From the NCBI RefSeq assembly GCF_014904695.1, contig NZ_JACXXN010000007.1:62001-126000 (forward strand): a stretch of DNA of 64,000 bases. The letters run 5' to 3'. The stretch is from Nostoc sp. MG11 (GTDB lineage: Bacteria > Cyanobacteriota > Cyanobacteriia > Cyanobacteriales > Nostocaceae). The notes under the pieces were generated by a model. That model searched no databases. It saw nothing but the letters and a program-made list of their open reading frames with translations, and was not told where the DNA came from. Position 1 is the stretch's first letter. Every line of letters starts with the position of its first letter. Shown piece by piece: positions 17,061 to 26,170 of the stretch. The translations under genes were made by a program, and so were the position numbers.

Positions 17061-20000
17061 TTATTTCTGGTCTGATATCTTAACTTTAGCTACTGGTTTT
17101 CTAGTTGTCGCCTGATGAATCGGAAGCTCAACCACAAATTCTGTGCCTTTGCCAAGTTCAGATTGACAGTAGATCTTGCCATTGTGTTTATCTGTCACAA
17201 TCTGGTAGCTGATAGAAAGCCCCAGTCCTGTGCCTTTACCGACAACCTTGGTGGTAAAAAATGGATCGAACAGCCGAGAGAGTACCTTTTTATCTATGCC
17301 GAGTCCATTGTCAGCAATCCGAATGATAATCCAGTTTTTATTGAGTAGGGAGGTAGAAATTCTGATTACACTGGGGTTTGCAGCAATTATTTCGGGAGTA
17401 GCTTGTGCGTTTCTCTCTTCTAGGGCATCAATGGCATTGGACAGCAAATTCATAAATACTTGATTCATCTGACCGGGATAGCATTCTATCAGAGGTAACG
17501 TATCATAGTCTTTGCTTACATGAATGGTGAGGCTATCGGCTGAGGGCTTCAAGCGGTTTTGCAAAATCATCAACGTACTGTCGATGCCTTCGTGAATATT
17601 TGCTGTCTTAAAGTCGGCTTCATCTAAACGTGAGAAGTTCCGCAAAGAGGTGACAATTTCGCTAATGCGTTCAGTGCCGACCTGCATGGACTGGAATAAT
17701 TTAGGTAAATCGTCGAATAAAAACTCTATTTCGGCTTTCTGGAAAAACTCTTGGATTTCTGGTGCGACATCGGGATGATAATGCTGATAAAGCGCCACAC
17801 AGCGAAGCAACTGTTGGGTGTATTGGTGAGCGTGTTCCAAGTTGCCGTGGATGAAATTAATCGGGTTATTAATTTCGTGGGCAACTCCTGCTACCAGTTG
17901 TCCCAAGCTAGCCATTTTTTCAGCGTGGATAATTTGCGTTTGAGCATTACGTAGCTCATTTAGTGCCTGTGCGAGCTGATTCGCCTCTTCACGAGTTTGA
18001 CCCAACAAACTGGATTGTTGGAACAAGTTGGCTTGACGCAGCGCTACACTGAGTTGAGCGGCTACTTGGGTGACAAATTCCAATTCAGCCTCTTCCCAAT
18101 GACGCGCATGGGTGCATTGGTGAATGCACAATAGCCCCCACAGTTCGTCACCTTCCATCAACGGTACAATAATCTGTGCTTTGACTTGGAATCGCTCAAT
18201 CACATCCAGATGAGGCACTTTGGAGCCAACGCTGTTGACATCAGACATCACTTGCACTTGCCCTTGACGATATTGGGGTGCGTATTGGTCGCCAAAGCAA
18301 TAGTCTTGCACCTTCACAGCGAGGGCAGAGTCGAACGTGGGTAGCACATCTTCAGCAATAAATTCACCACTGCAAAAACCCACATTAGGGTCAAAGCGGA
18401 AGATGCCGACTCGATCTGCTTGTAGCGATCGCCGCACTTCCTGTACCGTGGTTTTAAAGATTGTCTCCAAATCCAACGATTCCCGAATTTTAACGACCAG
18501 ATCAAATAAAATCCGGCGTTGTTCAGCCGATTGGTGCAGTTCATCAGCGCGAGTTTGGATTTGGGCCACCATTTCAGAACCTTGCAGTGCCACTCCGAGT
18601 TGGCTGGCAACTTGTCCCAAAAATTCCACTTCCACCCTATCCCACTGGCGCGGTGCAGAATGTTGATAGGCAGCCAGCAATCCCCACAGATTCCGTCCCA
18701 CAAAAATTGGGGTCAACGCATAGGCACGAATCTTAAACTGCTCTAAAACATCTAGGTGACAGCGCGAGTGTCCGGCTTGGTAGATATCTTCTACAGCAAA
18801 ATTTTCGTTGTTGCGGTAGCGTCCGCCTTTGGTTTCTTGCAGGTGGGTATCCTCCCAAACTAGATTTTTGCCAAACGGATTGATGCTGTCCCACTGTGCC
18901 TCAACCATGCCGAAATGGCTGACAAATTCGCCACTCCAGTCTGCATTAAAGCGATAAACACCGACCCGCTCAACTCGCAGCAATTTACACACTTCCTGGC
19001 AACTGGTTTTCAGAATCAAATCAATATTTAAAGAGGAGCGAATTTTCCCGACCACTTCAGTCAGCGCCCTTTGCCGAGCGATCGCATCTTGTAGGGCAGT
19101 TGCCTGTTGTTTCGACTGAGCCAAATTCTCGGCTTGCTGAATCGCTACTCCCAATTGTGCCCCCACCTGTCCGAGGAACTCAACTTCGTAATTTGCCCAT
19201 TGGCGCGGCCCAGAGTGTTGATAGGCTGCCAGCAATCCCCATAGTTTTGGCCCAATGAAGATAGGCACTAAGGTATACGCCCGAATCTTGAATTGCTCCA
19301 AAATATCTAGGTGACAGCGCGTGTGTCCGGCTTGGTAGATGTCGTTGACAGCAAAACTTTCGTTATTGCGGTAGCGCCCACCTTTCGTTTCTTGGAGGTG
19401 GGTATCTTCCCAAACCAGACTTCTGCCAAACGGATTGATTCTATTCCATTGCGCCTCTACCATGCCGAATTGGCTAACAAATTCGCCGCTCCAGTCTTCA
19501 TTGAAGCGATAAACTGCTGCTCGCTCTAACTTCAGGAGTTTGCAGAGTTCCTGACAGGCAGTGTCTAGAATAATTTCGGTGTTCAAAGACGAGCGAATAT
19601 TTCCTACCACTTCCGTTAAGGCACGTTGCCGCGCGATCGCATCTTGCAGTTCTGCTGTGCGTTGTTTGGTTTGTTCTAATATTTCTGCCTGCTGCATTCC
19701 CACGCCGAGATAGCTTGCGGCTTGCGCTAAAAATTCGACTTCGTGAGGACACCATTGCCGGGGAGCGGAGTGTTGATAAGCTGCCAGCAAGCCCCACAGT
19801 TTTGCACCAACGAAAATCGGGGCGATCGCATACGCTCGAATCTGAAATTGTTCTAACACCTCAATATGACAGCGAGCGTGTCCTGCATCGTAAATATCAG
19901 CTACGGCAAACGGTTCATTTTTGCGATATCGCCCTCCCTGAGTTTCTTGCAAATGCGAATCTTCCCACACCAAGTCCTGCCCAAAGGCAGTCAGTGTATC

Positions 20001-20261
20001 CCAGGGTGGTTCTGCAAAGCCAAAACGATTGATGAAACTACCACTCCAGTCAGGCTTAAAGCGGTAGATTGCAACTCGCTCAATCTTCAATTGCCGACAA
20101 ATATCTTGACAAGAAGTCGAACACAGCGATTCTAGATTTACAGATGCGCGAATCTTAGCCAGAATTCTCGCCAAGATTTTTTGGTGATGAACCGCCAGCT
20201 CTAGCTGTTTGTGACACTCTTGCAAGAGATTTGACGTTTCATGATTATTATTTATTGTCAT
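17061..20261 (-). CDS. Histidine kinase with three tandem red/green cyanobacteriochrome-type GAF domains plus a fourth GAF
   Basis: 1066 residues from the ATG at 20261 (a GTG at 20321 is the alternative). GAF1-3 lie at about 38-190, 223-378 and 408-560. Each has the cyanobacteriochrome Cys-His pair in AGH.RCH..(V/I)LEQF.IRAY (Cys131, Cys316, Cys501) and, exactly 30 residues before the Cys, the Trp-Glu-Asp of VWEDxHLQET. That WED...CH spacing is the one known from red/green photoreceptors of the AnPixJg2 type, without a DXCF second cysteine. GAF4 (about 593-745) has DYCF but Pro where the canonical Cys should be (KVPHLD). The histidine kinase follows: phospho-acceptor His795 in AGVAHEINNP, N-box NQVFMNLLSNAIDAL, and G2 box GKGTGLGLS. 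No membrane segment and no receiver domain; no response regulator nearby. Coiled-coil linkers join the domains. The gene separates cpcE from cpcF. Light sensing is inferred from motifs; the output target is unknown. Confidence 0.9.
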   Translation of the reverse strand: MTINNNHETSNLLQECHKQLELAVHHQKILARILAKIRASVNLESLCSTSCQDICRQLKIERVAIYRFKPDWSGSFINRFGFAEPPWDTLTAFGQDLVWEDSHLQETQGGRYRKNEPFAVADIYDAGHARCHIEVLEQFQIRAYAIAPIFVGAKLWGLLAAYQHSAPRQWCPHEVEFLAQAASYLGVGMQQAEILEQTKQRTAELQDAIARQRALTEVVGNIRSSLNTEIILDTACQELCKLLKLERAAVYRFNEDWSGEFVSQFGMVEAQWNRINPFGRSLVWEDTHLQETKGGRYRNNESFAVNDIYQAGHTRCHLDILEQFKIRAYTLVPIFIGPKLWGLLAAYQHSGPRQWANYEVEFLGQVGAQLGVAIQQAENLAQSKQQATALQDAIARQRALTEVVGKIRSSLNIDLILKTSCQEVCKLLRVERVGVYRFNADWSGEFVSHFGMVEAQWDSINPFGKNLVWEDTHLQETKGGRYRNNENFAVEDIYQAGHSRCHLDVLEQFKIRAYALTPIFVGRNLWGLLAAYQHSAPRQWDRVEVEFLGQVASQLGVALQGSEMVAQIQTRADELHQSAEQRRILFDLVVKIRESLDLETIFKTTVQEVRRSLQADRVGIFRFDPNVGFCSGEFIAEDVLPTFDSALAVKVQDYCFGDQYAPQYRQGQVQVMSDVNSVGSKVPHLDVIERFQVKAQIIVPLMEGDELWGLLCIHQCTHARHWEEAELEFVTQVAAQLSVALRQANLFQQSSLLGQTREEANQLAQALNELRNAQTQIIHAEKMASLGQLVAGVAHEINNPINFIHGNLEHAHQYTQQLLRCVALYQHYHPDVAPEIQEFFQKAEIEFLFDDLPKLFQSMQVGTERISEIVTSLRNFSRLDEADFKTANIHEGIDSTLMILQNRLKPSADSLTIHVSKDYDTLPLIECYPGQMNQVFMNLLSNAIDALEERNAQATPEIIAANPSVIRISTSLLNKNWIIIRIADNGLGIDKKVLSRLFDPFFTTKVVGKGTGLGLSISYQIVTDKHNGKIYCQSELGKGTEFVVELPIHQATTRKPVAKVKISDQK

Positions 20262-20415
20262 AAGGTGCAGGGAAAATAAAATATCTACTTTTAGTGTTCC
20301 CTTGTTTGTTTTTGCAATCACAGATTGAAACGAAAACTGAGTCTGCTTTAGGATTACCTAGAAAACTCCAATAAGCTACAATTGGCTGACAACTAATGAC
20401 TATTGAAAAATTATT

Positions 20416-21129
20416 ATGAATGATCATGCTCTTGCTCAAAAACTAATCCATGCAGTAGAAGCAGCAGATTCTTCAGATAGCTTATTAGATGCAGTCAAGC
20501 AGTTAGCAGCAGCCGGTATAGAAGAATCTGTTCCTACTCTGATTGCAGCTTTAGGGTACAACAATCCGGGGGCTGCGGTGGCTGCGGTGGATGGACTGAT
20601 AGCGATTGGTGAAGTCGCAGTGCAGCCACTATTGGAACTAATTGATAACTACAACTATGGGGCTAGAGCCTGGGCAATTCGTGCCTTAGCGGGTATTGGG
20701 GATTTCCGGGCACTGGATACTTTGCTAGAGGCAGCAAAAAACGATTTTTCCTTAAGTGTACGGCGGGCAGCTGCCAGAGGATTGGGCACTTTACGCTGGC
20801 ATCAAGTACCACCTGAACAAGTACAATCTGTTCAGACGCAGGTACTAGAGGCATTACTACTAATCTCTCAAGACCCAGAGTGGGTAGTGCGCTATGCAGC
20901 AGTAACCAGTTTAGAAACACTAGCAATATTAATAGCAATCATACCTGAGCAAGTATCGCGCATTACAGAGCGATTTCAGCAAATGATTGATACAGACGCA
21001 GATCTCGGAGTTCGCACCCGTGTAAGGCTGGCACAGCAACAAATTCAACAGCAACCTCAAGAAGTATTGATACCTAACAAAAAGCTAGAAGGTGCTAAAG
21101 TGCCGTATCGTGGCGGTGGTAGGCGTTAA
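20416..21129 (+). CDS. cpcF: CpcF, subunit of the phycocyanin alpha-subunit bilin lyase
   Basis: 237 residues of HEAT/PBS-lyase repeats, recognised as CpcF by NLIRAVEEADSS-like KLIHAVEAADSSDSLLDAV, LGYNNPGAAVAAVDGLIAIG, DNYNYGARAWAIRALAGIGD, SVRRAAARGLGTLRW and QDPEWVVRYAAV. It works only with CpcE on CpcA Cys84. About 20 residues of extra tail (LIPNKKLEGAKVPYRGGGRR) exceed the usual length. It is divergent from the sensor kinase (about 155 bp between starts), so its expression must come from a promoter of its own or from very long read-through from the cpc operon. Confidence 0.92.
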   Translation: MNDHALAQKLIHAVEAADSSDSLLDAVKQLAAAGIEESVPTLIAALGYNNPGAAVAAVDGLIAIGEVAVQPLLELIDNYNYGARAWAIRALAGIGDFRALDTLLEAAKNDFSLSVRRAAARGLGTLRWHQVPPEQVQSVQTQVLEALLLISQDPEWVVRYAAVTSLETLAILIAIIPEQVSRITERFQQMIDTDADLGVRTRVRLAQQQIQQQPQEVLIPNKKLEGAKVPYRGGGRR

Positions 21130-21329
21130 TATTTAATACTGGGTCTAGTTTTTGCGTCGATGTGAAGATTAGTCTGTAGTTTCTTTATTAGCTGCATATT
21201 GTGTTAAGTGGAGATTAGACCCAGTGACTTTTTCATGTCAGCATATATCAACTATAAAATCTCTAGATTAGGCATCAATTTGTTTAGTAAAGTTAGTTAA
21301 GTAAGATTAGATGATGGTGTAAAAACTTG

Positions 21330-22334
21330 ATGAAAATAGAAAGATATCAAGGATTGGATACTTTAAAAGCTATTAGTATTATTTTGGTTTTATTTTGGCA
21401 TTTGCAACCAGTTAGATTTGTTGCAAGAAATGATAACCATACGCTTGTAAATTTTCTTGACAGCTTGGTTGAAATCTTTAATTGGCAATTAACTCTTATT
21501 GCGATTCCCATATTTTATATTGTTTCTCTTTATTTATTTTTTCAGAAATTTCATAATAGAAACTCTATCAAAAAAATCCTGATAAAGTTATCTAGTGTAT
21601 TTCTCTTTTGGTCAGTAATAAAAATTATATTTGCTACTATCATAAGTTCTAAATTTCCAGATTTATCTTGGGAAGTTATTGTAGGGATAGAGCCAGTTCT
21701 ACCTTTAGTAGGCGATTCAGTTCTCTTTTTCCTTTTCAATTTGATTATTTTAATTACTTTAGCTTATTTCTACCAAAGGTTGAATTCCAATCATCAAAAA
21801 TTATTATCTTACATAATCGTAATATTTTCTTTGCTATTGTTTGAGTTAACTAGCTTAACAAAATTTTCTGTACCTTACTATTATCTGAGAAATTTTCTGA
21901 TTTATATCCCCGTAGCTTTTGCATTAGTTAACCATACAAATAAAATAGTAAAATTTAAATTTTACTACTTAGCTGCATACATCTTATTTTCTCTGCATGA
22001 CATCTGTTTACGTCATTACAACTATTCTCCAGGAATTTATAGCAGAATTTCTGTGGTTTGTGGAGCGTTAACTTTATTCTGCTTTATTCATACATTAAAA
22101 ATAAAAGATAATTGGTTCACCCAAAAAGTAGCGAAATATTCGCTTGGTTTATTTGTATTACATCAGTACTGGCAGTATTTGTTTATTTTGTTAATTATAA
22201 ATTATCCAGTTAGCATAAATATTGGAATACCTTTTAATATATTATTTTTCATAGTAGGGATATTAGTAGTATTTTCTACAGTGGGAACAATTGCTCTGTT
22301 AAAGTTAACTAATTTAAAGCAGTTTGTTTCCTAG
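21330..22334 (+). CDS. Membrane acyltransferase (acyltransferase 3 family)
   Basis: 334 residues from the ATG at 21330. The N-terminal RYQGLDTLKAISIILVLFWH is the signature of acyltransferase-3 enzymes, including the His after the first membrane helix that acts in catalysis. About ten hydrophobic helices run through the protein; two late ones are at about 270-290 and 300-325 (LFVLHQYWQYLFILL, ILFFIVGILVVFSTVG). Such enzymes O-acylate exported sugars or polysaccharides at the inner membrane. The gene is notably richer in A+T than the phycobilisome genes beside it, which suggests transfer. It stands alone on the plus strand, 200 bp after cpcF. Confidence 0.82.
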   Translation: MKIERYQGLDTLKAISIILVLFWHLQPVRFVARNDNHTLVNFLDSLVEIFNWQLTLIAIPIFYIVSLYLFFQKFHNRNSIKKILIKLSSVFLFWSVIKIIFATIISSKFPDLSWEVIVGIEPVLPLVGDSVLFFLFNLIILITLAYFYQRLNSNHQKLLSYIIVIFSLLLFELTSLTKFSVPYYYLRNFLIYIPVAFALVNHTNKIVKFKFYYLAAYILFSLHDICLRHYNYSPGIYSRISVVCGALTLFCFIHTLKIKDNWFTQKVAKYSLGLFVLHQYWQYLFILLIINYPVSINIGIPFNILFFIVGILVVFSTVGTIALLKLTNLKQFVS

Positions 22335-22378
22335 ATGTTATCGCTGGTTTTGCTATTAAATAAATCAATTACTTTTCT

Positions 22379-23047
22379 TTATTTCCTCTGAGATTCCCAG
22401 TTGTCAAGGATGTAAATTTCCGCCTTGAGATTTGCTCTGGCAAATTGTTCCGCAACCTCGAACATAAAATCTGTAAAATAGATTTGCGATCGCTGCAAAA
22501 ATCGCTCTAAAACCTGCCGCCGGCCTGTGATGTACTCTACTTCTGACACCCATGCATATTCTTGGCGAATGGCTTGGACGTATTCTCGATAATAGACTGG
22601 GTTAGCAGCCAAAATCGCTAAGTCTGCATCAAGTAGAACTTGGCTATCATAGTCATCCACAACAGCTTGATGGTATTTGGTGCTTAGAATCAGATGGGTG
22701 ACATGAGCTATAGTACTTGCCGGAATACCCAAATTACTCAGCAATTCACAAGCATAGTTTGCGCTTTTTTCCTCATTATCTTTAGCCTGAGTGTCATACA
22801 CTACATCGTGAAACCAAGCAGCGAGTTGAATAGCAGCTAAGTCTTGAGTGTACGCTTGCAAAGTCTCAATTGTGCTGAGAACATAGGCAATGTGTTTTAG
22901 TGTGTGGTAGTGGCGATTGGGGTTAGAGTAAGCTTCAGTCAGATGAGTAAAAGCTTTCTTTGCTGCTACTTGATCAACGCCAAAGAGTTGGAGTGTGTGT
23001 TGCCAACTAGAAAGTAAACTAATGATCGGTTTTTGTGTAAAGTTCAC
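22379..23047 (-). CDS. HD-superfamily metal-dependent phosphohydrolase (COG4339-like)
   Basis: 222 residues. Metal ligands of the HD fold are visible: NRHYHTLKHI (His46/His48/His52) and AAWFHDVVYD (His80-Asp81), with a later LLDADLAIL Asp. This pattern fits the predicted HD hydrolases of COG4339; the substrate is unknown. No signal or membrane segment. It is convergent with the acyltransferase and its start is about 150 bp from the divergent cbiG-cobJ gene. Confidence 0.85.
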   Translation of the reverse strand: MNFTQKPIISLLSSWQHTLQLFGVDQVAAKKAFTHLTEAYSNPNRHYHTLKHIAYVLSTIETLQAYTQDLAAIQLAAWFHDVVYDTQAKDNEEKSANYACELLSNLGIPASTIAHVTHLILSTKYHQAVVDDYDSQVLLDADLAILAANPVYYREYVQAIRQEYAWVSEVEYITGRRQVLERFLQRSQIYFTDFMFEVAEQFARANLKAEIYILDNWESQRK

Positions 23048-23195
23048 GGCATCACACTAGTGGTTTATTGGTGTGGCGATCGCACGCTAAAAACTCTGGC
23101 AAAAATTCTGCTTGAATTATCTTGTGTTCATCTGTGGTTTCATTTCAAAGATATCGAAGTTGTGCAAGATATCTCTATTAAGTTCAATAATTCTT

Positions 23196-24935
23196 ATGAT
23201 GACAAAAGTTGCACCCGCAGTTGTAGTACTAGGTCAAAATAGTGTAGCAATAGCACGCAAAATAATCAGCGTCTTGCCAGAAGCAACGCTATACGGTTTG
23301 GCGGGTCGCACGTCTGGGGTTGATGTCAGCTTCACAAATTTTGGCGAAACGCTACGGGAGTTATTCGCTCAAGGAACGCCGCTGATTGGTATTTGTGCTG
23401 CTGGCATTCTGATTAGAACCCTAGCCCCCATGCTCTCGGATAAACGACAGGAACCGCCTGTGCTAGCTGTAGCTGAGGATGGTAGTGCTGTTGTTCCCCT
23501 CTTGGGTGGACTCAATGGGGTAAACGACTTAGCACGCCACATTGCCGAGGTACTGGATGTTCTACCAGCAATCACAACTACAGGTGACTTGCGTTTTCGC
23601 ACAGCACTATTGTCTCCTCCTGCTGGATACCATTTAGCAAACCCAGACCATGCTAAGAAATTTATCTCAGATTTACTAGCTGGGGCGCAAGTGAATTTTG
23701 AAGGTAGAGCAGCTTGGTTGAGCAATAGTCAACTGCCTATTGACCCTAACGGAGATTTAACCATTCAGATCACAGAACGCTTGGTGACTCCTACAGCCAA
23801 CTGTCTAGTCTTTCACCCGGCAACTATCGCGATCGCCATTAGCGACATCATTGGCTGTGAAAATGAAGCAATCACTCTAGTGCAGCAGTTACTAGTTGAT
23901 GCTGAACTTGCACCCGCATCCGTCGCCGGGATCTTTGCACCCATCAGCGCCGCTAGCGACCCAGCTATTCATGCCGTTGCTAGAGCCTTGGAAGTGCCTA
24001 CTCGCTTTTTCACCCCAAATCAACTAAAAAGTTTATTGTCACAAGGTTATAGCCCCGCCCAGGCAGCAGCGATCGCCGCCACAGGTACATCCCCCCTTCT
24101 TCCTGTCTCTGTTTCTCCTCACCTTGCGATCGCCATTGCCCCCGAACCAATTGACCCCAAAACTATAGGTCAGCCACGCGGGCGGTTAGCGATTATTGGC
24201 ACGGGCCCAGGTGCATCAGAGTGGATGTCTCCTCAAGTAAAAACAATACTCAAATCAGCAACAGACTTAGTAGGTTACAAAACTTACCTAGATTTAGTTG
24301 GTTCTTTGGGTGATGGCAAGCAACGACATGAGTCCGACAACCGGGAAGAAGAAGCGCGAGCCAGGATGGCGCTTGATTTAGCAGCAGCAGGGCGATCAGT
24401 AGCGATAGTTTCTTCTGGCGACCCTGGTATCTATGCGATGGCAACAGCAGTTTTTGAAGTACTTGATCGCGATGCCAAACCCGAATGGGACAGCATCGAC
24501 ATTCAGGTTGCACCAGGTATCTCCGCTATGCAAGCGGCGGCGGCAGCGATTGGCGCTCCCCTTGGACATGATTTCTGTGCTATTTCTCTTTCAGATATCT
24601 TAAAACCTTGGTCAATTATTGAACAACGAATAGCCGCTGCTGCCCAAGCTGATTTCGTAATTGCCTTCTATAATCCTGTTTCCAAAGAGCGGACTTGGCA
24701 ATTGGCACAAGCCATAAATATTTTGCTGCAATATAGAACACCAGATACACCAGTAGTGCTGGCAAAAAATCTTGGCAGACAAGGACAAACAGTCAAGGCG
24801 ATCGCTCTTAGTCAATTAACACCAACAGCAGCCGATATGCGAACAATTATTCTCATCGGTTCAACAAAAACCCGAACAATCAACCGCAGTGATGGTAGTC
24901 TCTGGGTTTATACACCGCGTCGATATACTGACTAA
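23196..24935 (+). CDS. cobJ: CbiG-CobJ fusion: cobalamin biosynthesis protein / precorrin-3B C17-methyltransferase
   Basis: About 579 residues from the ATG at 23196 (a second ATG follows directly at 23199); an upstream frame without a good start is ignored. The N-terminal half (about 1-330) is CbiG-like (TKVAPAVVVLGQNSVAIARK, GRTSGVDVSF, GICAAGILIRTLAP, LLGGLNGVNDLARHIAEVL); the C-terminal half (about 340-579) is a tetrapyrrole methylase of the CobJ/CbiH type (RLAIIGTGPGASEWMSPQVK, VSSGDPGIYAMATAVFEVL, APGISAMQAAAAAIGAPLGHDF, FYNPVSKERTWQL). Together they contract the corrin ring by C17 methylation and lactone opening. Fusions of this order are common in cyanobacteria. No cobalamin riboswitch was recognised upstream. 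The corrinoid enzyme CobO is at 62765. Confidence 0.93.
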   Translation: MMTKVAPAVVVLGQNSVAIARKIISVLPEATLYGLAGRTSGVDVSFTNFGETLRELFAQGTPLIGICAAGILIRTLAPMLSDKRQEPPVLAVAEDGSAVVPLLGGLNGVNDLARHIAEVLDVLPAITTTGDLRFRTALLSPPAGYHLANPDHAKKFISDLLAGAQVNFEGRAAWLSNSQLPIDPNGDLTIQITERLVTPTANCLVFHPATIAIAISDIIGCENEAITLVQQLLVDAELAPASVAGIFAPISAASDPAIHAVARALEVPTRFFTPNQLKSLLSQGYSPAQAAAIAATGTSPLLPVSVSPHLAIAIAPEPIDPKTIGQPRGRLAIIGTGPGASEWMSPQVKTILKSATDLVGYKTYLDLVGSLGDGKQRHESDNREEEARARMALDLAAAGRSVAIVSSGDPGIYAMATAVFEVLDRDAKPEWDSIDIQVAPGISAMQAAAAAIGAPLGHDFCAISLSDILKPWSIIEQRIAAAAQADFVIAFYNPVSKERTWQLAQAINILLQYRTPDTPVVLAKNLGRQGQTVKAIALSQLTPTAADMRTIILIGSTKTRTINRSDGSLWVYTPRRYTD

Positions 24936-26170
24936 TAGGCATGGTAGGCAACTCAGCTTCAGAGAATTACGCAAAAATTGCCATTCAGAATCTAAATATC
25001 TCCTAACTTCTTTGAGTAGGTGTATTTCATTCATTTAAAAATGGCTATAAATAAAACCCCAGGAATGAATTTACACTCCTGGGGCTGTTATACCTGACCA
25101 CATTTACCTTTTTAATTGAAAAATATGCTAAATTCTCAAGTCTGAAAGACATAAATATCTGAATTTAGTCCGAAATATTTATTGTATAAAGTAATAAGTT
25201 TATGTTAATCTAAGTTGCATTTATTATCATTTATAATTTATACAAATTTATTAAAAAACATTACTATTTTAATAGAAAAAAGCCTTTTGATATTTAGGAC
25301 AAGAGATATAATTCAAGTAATTATGTCTAATAATTTAATTGAATAGACTTGATTTTTCCGAGTTAATAATCAACAATAAAAGCATCATGTTCTATACATG
25401 ATTGTAGCCGATAAAAGTGACAGAAGCCCTTACTTTAGTCCGCGAAAGCGGACTTTATTTATATAAAATATAGTTTTTGTGCAAAGGTGGTAGAGAGCGT
25501 GAAATCAAATAAGTAAATATATAATACTTGCTTGATTTATAGACACTCTGATTTAAATACAATAAGCAGTAGCAATACAAATGCCATTTTGCTATTACGA
25601 ACAATCAACATCCACGTAGTTTAAACCAACAATAAAATTTCTCAAGCTCCAAGATACATTCAATTTTGGAGCTTTGTACGTGAGATATATAAATTTATCT
25701 GTCTGAAAAACTCCCAACAATAATCATATTTCTCAAGACATAAAGCAGAGATTTATGTCTGCTCAAAACAAAGTTTTTAAATAAAATTTATTTTTTGTTG
25801 TTTATAAAAACTTTGAAAATAGAATTTAATAAAGACCTGTTTAAAGTAATTTTGTCCAAATAATTAATTATGTGCAATTGATTCTGTAAAATTTATTTTA
25901 AACAATAAAAATATGCATAGGCGTAGCCAGATGTAGACATCACTTTTGGCAGTAAATGATTAGCAACGCTGGGAAAAGCTGCAATCCGCACAAATATCTT
26001 AATTAGAGATATAAACCAAAAAGACATTCCCATTCTTATGGAAGGAAACTACTCCCACCTGCCTAACGGCTGAAGTGGGAGCGCCTCAGTTGTCCTAAGA
26101 ATATCAAAACAGCTTAACTTTCAACATAACAACATCTTGATTTCTGCTTGCAAGTCTACTTTTGTTAAAG
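24936..26170. other. AT-rich non-coding region with several hairpins
   Basis: 1.2 kb without a convincing reading frame on either strand. Clear structures: an 8-bp stem CCCCAGGA/TCCTGGGG at 25057-25084, followed by TTTTATTTAT when read on the minus strand; AGTCCGC-GAAA-GCGGACT with TTATTTAT at 25437-25462 (plus); AAGCTCCAA/TTGGAGCTT at 25644-25674; AGACATAAA/TTTATGTCT at 25736-25760; and CTCCCAC/GTGGGAG at about 26051-26080. The first two look like terminators facing each other's far side, so a non-coding transcript could be ending there. No tRNA-like or known riboswitch core was recognised. Confidence 0.6.
25437..25462 (+). terminator. Terminator-like hairpin with GAAA tetraloop
   Basis: A perfect 7-bp stem AGTCCGC/GCGGACT closed by a GAAA (GNRA) tetraloop and followed by TTATTTAT. 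It lies about 500 bp downstream of cobJ, too far to be its natural terminator, and no gene is visible between. A related pair (AGGACTAAAGTCCTT) occurs at about 43489-43503, so a dispersed repeat is possible. Confidence 0.5.

Noticed and set aside
23048-23195. Cobalamin riboswitch before the cbiG-cobJ gene
   Set aside because: The gap is under 150 bp and lacks a recognisable B12-box sequence.
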